From Candidatus Kuenenbacteria bacterium GW2011_GWA2_42_15 (lineage in GTDB: Bacteria > Patescibacteriota > Patescibacteriia > UBA2196 > GWA2-42-15): a DNA stretch of 8,984 nucleotides. Positions within the stretch are counted from its first letter, which is position 1; each line of letters opens with the position of its first letter. This document shows positions 6,229-8,984 of this stretch, one piece after another. The notes below the pieces were generated by a model that worked only from the letters and a program-made list of their open reading frames with translations, made no database searches and was not told the DNA's origin. Both the position numbers and the translations under genes were made by a program. The stretch spans positions 1 through 8,984 of the forward strand of contig LCCW01000030.1 of assembly GCA_000998185.1 (NCBI GenBank). Reading direction: 5' to 3'.

Positions 6229-6264
6229 CAAAAAATCTAAAATCATCAATCTAAAATCTAAAAT
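6229..6264. repeat. AT-rich repeat between ruvB and the membrane-protein gene
   Basis: Three AATCTAAAATC-type units (6234-6244, 6248-6258 and an overlapping one at 6255-6265). The ruvB stop TAG (6260-6258) and its last codons lie inside the repeat. It is the same family as 5316-5381. Confidence 0.7.
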
Positions 6265-7274
6265 AGCTTGTCCTCCTCCGGCGGCTTATACCCCAAGTGT
6301 TCATAAGCGCTTCTGGTTGCCGTCCTGCCCCTGGGCGTCCGCATCAAAAATCCTTGTTGTAAAAGAAACGGTTCATAAATTTCCTCAATCGTCTCCACTT
6401 CCTCATTGGTCGCCGCGGCAATCGTGCCCAGCCCCACCGGTCCGCCATTGTATTTCTCAATAATCACCTTCAAAACCCGCCGGTCAATTTCATCCAAACC
6501 TAACTCGTCAATATTCAACATTGCCAAAGAGCCGGCGCACACCTCGCGATCTATTCTATTTTTTCCTTTTACCTGGGCAAAATCCCGCACCCGCTTCAAA
6601 AGCCGGTTGGCGATGCGCGGCGTGTAGCGCGCTCGTTTAGCAATCTCGCCAGCCGCTTCCTCGTCCACATCCACTCCCAAAATCTTGGCCGACCGGCCGA
6701 CCACCTGATGTATTTCTTCTGGCTTATAAAAATCAATCCGGAAAATATTGCCAAACCTATCCCGAAGCGGCGATGACAACAAGCTCAACCTGGTCGTTGC
6801 CCCAACTAAAGTAAAATGAGGCAGTTCCAATTTCAAGGTTCTGGCCGACGGCCCTTTGCCGATAATAATATCCAACCCGTAATCTTCCATCGCCGGATAA
6901 AGAATCTCCTCAATGTTTCTGTTCAGCCGGTGAATCTCATCAATAAACAAAACATCGCCCTTATCCAAATTAGTCAAAATCGCCGCCAGATCGCCGGCCT
7001 TTTCAATCGCCGGCCCCGAAGTCACCTTAATATTGACGCCCATTTCTCTGGCAATAATATGCGAGAGCGTAGTCTTACCAAGTCCTGGCGCGCCGTAAAA
7101 CAAAACATGCTCCAGGGCTTCTCCTCTTTGCCTGGCCGCTTCCAAAAAAATTTTCAAATTAGCCTTAATCTGCCCCTGACCAATAAACTCGTCCAGGCTT
7201 CTTGGCCGCAATGTCAAATCAAAACCCTGGTCCTCTTCTTTTTCTTTAGGTGTGATGACCCTGTTTTCTGACAT
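6258..7274 (-). CDS. ruvB: Holliday junction branch migration ATPase RuvB
   Basis: RuvB is the AAA+ hexameric motor that pumps DNA through the RuvA-bound junction using ATP. All key parts are visible in 338 aa: the family signature LRPRSLDEFIGQ (22-33), Walker A GAPGLGKTT (61-69), Walker B with DEIH (112-115), sensor 1 GATTR (158-162), the arginine-finger region SPLRDRFG (168-175), sensor 2 TPRIANRLL (218-226), and a C-terminal winged-helix domain (about 260-338) with GPVGLGTIAAA and RTPRGR for DNA contact. The ATG at 7274 gives the usual length; only a poor Shine-Dalgarno precedes it. It lies 74 nt after the ancestral aminopeptidase stop, with a GC-rich repeat in the gap. The stop codon lies in an AT-rich repeat. 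ruvA is in this window but on the other strand, 2.8 kb away. Confidence 0.98.
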   Translation of the reverse strand: MSENRVITPKEKEEDQGFDLTLRPRSLDEFIGQGQIKANLKIFLEAARQRGEALEHVLFYGAPGLGKTTLSHIIAREMGVNIKVTSGPAIEKAGDLAAILTNLDKGDVLFIDEIHRLNRNIEEILYPAMEDYGLDIIIGKGPSARTLKLELPHFTLVGATTRLSLLSSPLRDRFGNIFRIDFYKPEEIHQVVGRSAKILGVDVDEEAAGEIAKRARYTPRIANRLLKRVRDFAQVKGKNRIDREVCAGSLAMLNIDELGLDEIDRRVLKVIIEKYNGGPVGLGTIAAATNEEVETIEEIYEPFLLQQGFLMRTPRGRTATRSAYEHLGYKPPEEDKLF

Positions 7275-7313
7275 AAATAATCTTTTAATGTTTTATGCGG
7301 TCATTCTCATTTT

Positions 7314-7349
7314 CCCCCTCCTTGCCAAAGAGGGGGTAGGGGGGGTGGT
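7314..7349 (-). repeat. GC-rich dispersed repeat, copy B, with hairpin
   Basis: CCCCCTC (7314-7320) pairs with GAGGGGG (7330-7336) around a 9-nt loop, followed by TAGGGGGGGTGG. Read on the minus strand it starts at the ancestral aminopeptidase stop codon (TAA at 7351-7349, as in TAACCACCCC) and resembles copy A at 4059-4078 in inverse orientation. No T run follows the stem on either strand, so it is not an intrinsic terminator. Confidence 0.55.
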
Positions 7350-7511
7350 TAGTTTTCCAAAAATACCTTGTACGCTTTATACGCCGAATAAATATCGCCC
7401 TTGCTCGCCAATTCGTACGGCGAATGAAGATTCAAAAGCGGCACTCCAGCGTCCACTACCTCCATGTTTCTATTGGATAAATACACGGCAATGCTCCCGC
7501 CTGCTCCCGCC
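7349..7511 (-). pseudogene. Out-of-frame C-terminal end of the M18 aminopeptidase
   Basis: After the duplication the minus strand still encodes a clean family C-terminus of about 47 residues in another frame: SIAVYLSNRNMEVVDAG, then VPLLNLHSPYELAS, then KGDIYSAYKAYKVFLEN and TAA at 7351-7349. It has no further stop or frame error, so the change is recent, reversible or a sequence artefact. It cannot be translated from the main start unless the ribosome shifts frame or the repeat contracts. Confidence 0.85.
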
Positions 7512-8759
7512 GCCGCCCTGGTCAACCTTGCCCAGATGCCCAGTTTGCCAAAGCACTTTCTTTTTATTAAATAAATTTATCAACGCTCTCAAAAAAGCCG
7601 GCTCCGCTTCCATGGTCAGAGCTTTGCCCCTATGCCCAATATGCTTCTCTATCGCCAGGCCATAACCCATTTTAATTAAATTATTCATATCATATGCGTT
7701 TTTGTAATCAGGATCATACGCCCCGGTCGTATCGGCCGAGATGGCCTTTGAGTGGCGATAAAAATCATACAGGCTGTATTTTCTGCCAACTGTCGCCATC
7801 AGGCAGTCTAAAACATTTTCCAAAAACAAAGACTGCGCTCCGGTCGCGCCCAAACTGCCGATTTCCTCTTTGTCCGCCAAATAAAGAATATTGGTAACCG
7901 AATTATTGGCCGCCAGAAACGCCTTAACCGTAGTGAAGACGCACACGCGGTCGTCCTGCCCGTAGCTCGCCACCAACCCTCTGTCAAAACCAACATCTCT
8001 GGCTTTAAACGCCGGCACAAAACGCAAATCAGCCGTCACTAATTCTTCTTCGCCGATTTTATAATTCTTCTTTAGATATTCCAAAACCGCCATCTTTACT
8101 CTATTTTTTGCCTCCTTGTCTTTAATCGGTTTTGAACCGACAATAACATTTAATTCCTCCGCCTCAATCGCTTTGCCCAATGGTTTTTCCAATCTTTCAT
8201 AGTCCAAATGCGGCAGCAAGTCAGAAATTAAAAATACCGGATCCTTCTCTTCCGAACCAATATTGATCTCTATCTCTTTTCCGTCTTTAAGAATCACCGT
8301 CCCGTGCAAGCCAAGCGGCGTGGTCGGCCAGTGATACTTTTTTATCTCTCCGTAATAATGCGGTTTAAAATAAGCAATCTCGCCGTCCTCATACAACGGG
8401 CGCACCTTAAGATCCAACCTGGGCGAATCCACATGCGCCAAAAGAAAACTCGCCCCCTTGGTCAAGCGGCCTGCTTCTAATTTTACAAATACCGCGCTCT
8501 TGCCGCGATTTAAAAAAACTAATTTACTTTTTCCTTTTGGCAAGTCTTTATCCAGATCCGCTTCCACAAACCCGTGCTTTTTCGCCATATCCAAACATTG
8601 CCTGATGGCCTGTTTCTCGGTCCTGACTTTGTCCAAAAAACCTTTATATTCTTCGGCCAATTTCTCCGCCTCGTTTTGTTCTTTTCTGCTGGCCACATCC
8701 CAAAAAAGCTCACTTTTTAGAAGCAGCCCTTTTCCTTTGTTTTTCTTCTTATTTTTCAT
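7470..8759 (-). CDS. M18 family aminopeptidase, C-terminally frameshifted
   Basis: This is an M18 (aminopeptidase I) zinc peptidase, a cytoplasmic enzyme that trims N-terminal residues from peptides. Expected motifs, in order: LLAHVDSPRLDL with metal ligand His109, YGQDDRV with an Asp ligand (269 or 270), ADKEEIGSLGATG with the Glu pair 298-299, and SADTTGAYDP with Asp343. The frame as it stands (429 aa) leaves the family sequence after KVDQGGGGS (411-419) and ends in an unrelated REHCRVFIQ. Removing one copy of a 10-bp tandem duplication at 7492-7511 restores a 466-aa protein ending at 7349. The restored tail contains LLNLHSPYEL, carrying the last expected metal-ligand His (442). The truncated form should lack that ligand. 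The ATG at 8759 has AGGAG four nt upstream. It is the first gene of the likely operon with ruvB and queA. Confidence 0.9.
   Translation of the reverse strand: MKNKKKNKGKGLLLKSELFWDVASRKEQNEAEKLAEEYKGFLDKVRTEKQAIRQCLDMAKKHGFVEADLDKDLPKGKSKLVFLNRGKSAVFVKLEAGRLTKGASFLLAHVDSPRLDLKVRPLYEDGEIAYFKPHYYGEIKKYHWPTTPLGLHGTVILKDGKEIEINIGSEEKDPVFLISDLLPHLDYERLEKPLGKAIEAEELNVIVGSKPIKDKEAKNRVKMAVLEYLKKNYKIGEEELVTADLRFVPAFKARDVGFDRGLVASYGQDDRVCVFTTVKAFLAANNSVTNILYLADKEEIGSLGATGAQSLFLENVLDCLMATVGRKYSLYDFYRHSKAISADTTGAYDPDYKNAYDMNNLIKMGYGLAIEKHIGHRGKALTMEAEPAFLRALINLFNKKKVLWQTGHLGKVDQGGGGSRREHCRVFIQ
7492..7511. repeat. Perfect 10-bp tandem duplication
   Basis: TGCTCCCGCC occurs twice head to tail (7492-7501 and 7502-7511). 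The extra 10 bp shift the aminopeptidase frame. Direct repeats of this size can expand or contract by replication slippage. Confidence 0.95.
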
Positions 8760-8795
8760 AAAGCTCCTATATTGTCTTAATTATCTTATTACTTC

Positions 8796-8824
8796 ACTCT
8801 ATCAAAATAATCGCGCCTTGACAA
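8796..8824 (-). promoter_or_regulatory. Promoter for the M18-ruvB-queA operon
   Basis: The minus strand has TTGTCA (plus 8819-8824), a 17-nt spacer and TAGAGT (plus 8796-8801): five and four matches of six to the sigma70 consensus. The predicted start near 8789 gives a leader of about 30 nt. The -35 box overlaps that of the opposite promoter at 8818-8846. Confidence 0.55.
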
Positions 8825-8846
8825 GTTTTCCGCCTTGTGATATGAT
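8818..8846 (+). promoter_or_regulatory. Strong plus-strand promoter at the right edge
   Basis: TTGACA (8818-8823), a 17-nt spacer and TATGAT (8841-8846), one mismatch from consensus. The expected start is near 8853, at an ATG. An inverted repeat ACAAG-N8-CTTGT (8821-8825 and 8834-8838) lies in the spacer and could be an operator. It shares its -35 DNA with the divergent promoter. Confidence 0.75.
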
Positions 8847-8872
8847 GGCCTGATGTTTAAAAATCAAATAAT

Positions 8873-8980
8873 CCTTAATTTCTCCAAGAGACGACGAGCA
8901 TGGGGATCTCTTTTAAGGGTAATTCTGGTTTCGACTCGAATTTTCCTTATAAGGATTTTCTTCTCTTGGAGTAATTAGGG
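8873..8980 (+). other. Long inverted-repeat structure, possible ncRNA or small mobile repeat
   Basis: The arms 8873-8891 and 8962-8980 pair over 18 bp with one mismatch and one G-T wobble (for example CTCCAAGAGA with TCTCTTGGAG), enclosing 70 nt. The interior has a TCCTTATAAGGA palindrome (8944-8955), AATTC/GAATT (8921-8925 with 8937-8941) and a second TCTCTT (8907-8912) that could also pair with AAGAGA of the left arm. The structure starts about 20 nt after the predicted transcript start. A 41-codon frame (8853-8978) with no ribosome binding site overlaps it and encodes a basic, hydrophobic peptide; I consider a structured RNA or a miniature inverted-repeat element more likely. I recognise no RNA family. 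The window ends 4 nt after the right arm. Confidence 0.45.
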
Positions 8981-8984
8981 CTTT

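Noticed and set aside
7314..7336. Terminator between the aminopeptidase gene and ruvB
   Set aside because: The strong GC stem is followed by A or G runs, not T, on both strands.
8914..8936. ATTCTGGTTTCGAC resembles the 5' part of tmRNA (E. coli ATTCTGGATTCGAC)
   Set aside because: The expected GGGG acceptor start and the G-run after CGAC are absent, and the stretch lies inside an 18-bp hairpin that does not fit the tmRNA fold. The window ends too soon to look for the tag frame or the 3' half, so it stays a weak resemblance.
8853..8978. 41-codon open frame after the plus-strand promoter
   Set aside because: It has no ribosome binding site, its sequence is dominated by the inverted repeat, and the peptide resembles nothing known. 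It would need leaderless translation.

Overview
The window looks like a piece of a small bacterial genome, probably a member of the Candidate Phyla Radiation (Patescibacteria, Parcubacteria-like). This rests on a 23S rRNA gene carrying AT-rich insertions, a 23S gene that stands alone with its own promoter, short AT-rich repeats at gene borders and inside genes, and a compact set of housekeeping genes. The lineage is an inference. The standard code fits: RuvA, RuvB, QueA and most of the aminopeptidase read through with no internal TGA, and TGA ends two genes.

Layout. Positions 1-2355 hold the 5' two thirds of a 23S rRNA gene on the minus strand; its 3' third lies outside the window. Three insertions swell it: about 144 nt at helix 9, about 127 nt at helix 25, and a 52-nt hairpin in domain II. 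Upstream, instead of 16S and tRNA genes, there is a consensus sigma70-type promoter (2754-2781). It is followed by a leader of about 390 nt with a possible 13-codon leader peptide and mutually exclusive antiterminator and terminator hairpins. ruvA (2902-3477, plus) is divergent from the 23S gene. A 120-aa orphan gene (3513-3875, minus) converges on ruvA.

From 8759 down to 4224 five genes run in one direction on the minus strand and probably form an operon: M18 aminopeptidase, ruvB, a small two-helix membrane protein, a membrane-anchored bacterial PH-domain protein, and queA. A good intrinsic terminator follows at 3994-4018. The aminopeptidase is frameshifted near its C-terminus by a perfect 10-bp tandem duplication, which removes the last expected metal-ligand His. 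At the right edge a second strong promoter (plus strand) overlaps the -35 of the aminopeptidase promoter. It reads into a 108-nt inverted-repeat structure cut off by the window end.

How the genes relate. RuvA and RuvB form the branch-migration motor for Holliday junctions, but here they lie 2.8 kb apart in convergent orientation. The ruvB-queA neighbourhood known from many bacteria is kept, with two membrane-protein genes between them. QueA makes epoxyqueuosine in tRNA.

Dispersed AT-rich repeats recur in the 23S insertions, inside queA and at gene borders; a GC-rich repeat occurs twice. In three of the five operon genes the stop codon lies in or touches such a repeat. The most unusual items are the possible ribosome-sensing attenuator before the 23S gene, the repeat sequence shared by rRNA and queA, and the aminopeptidase duplication.
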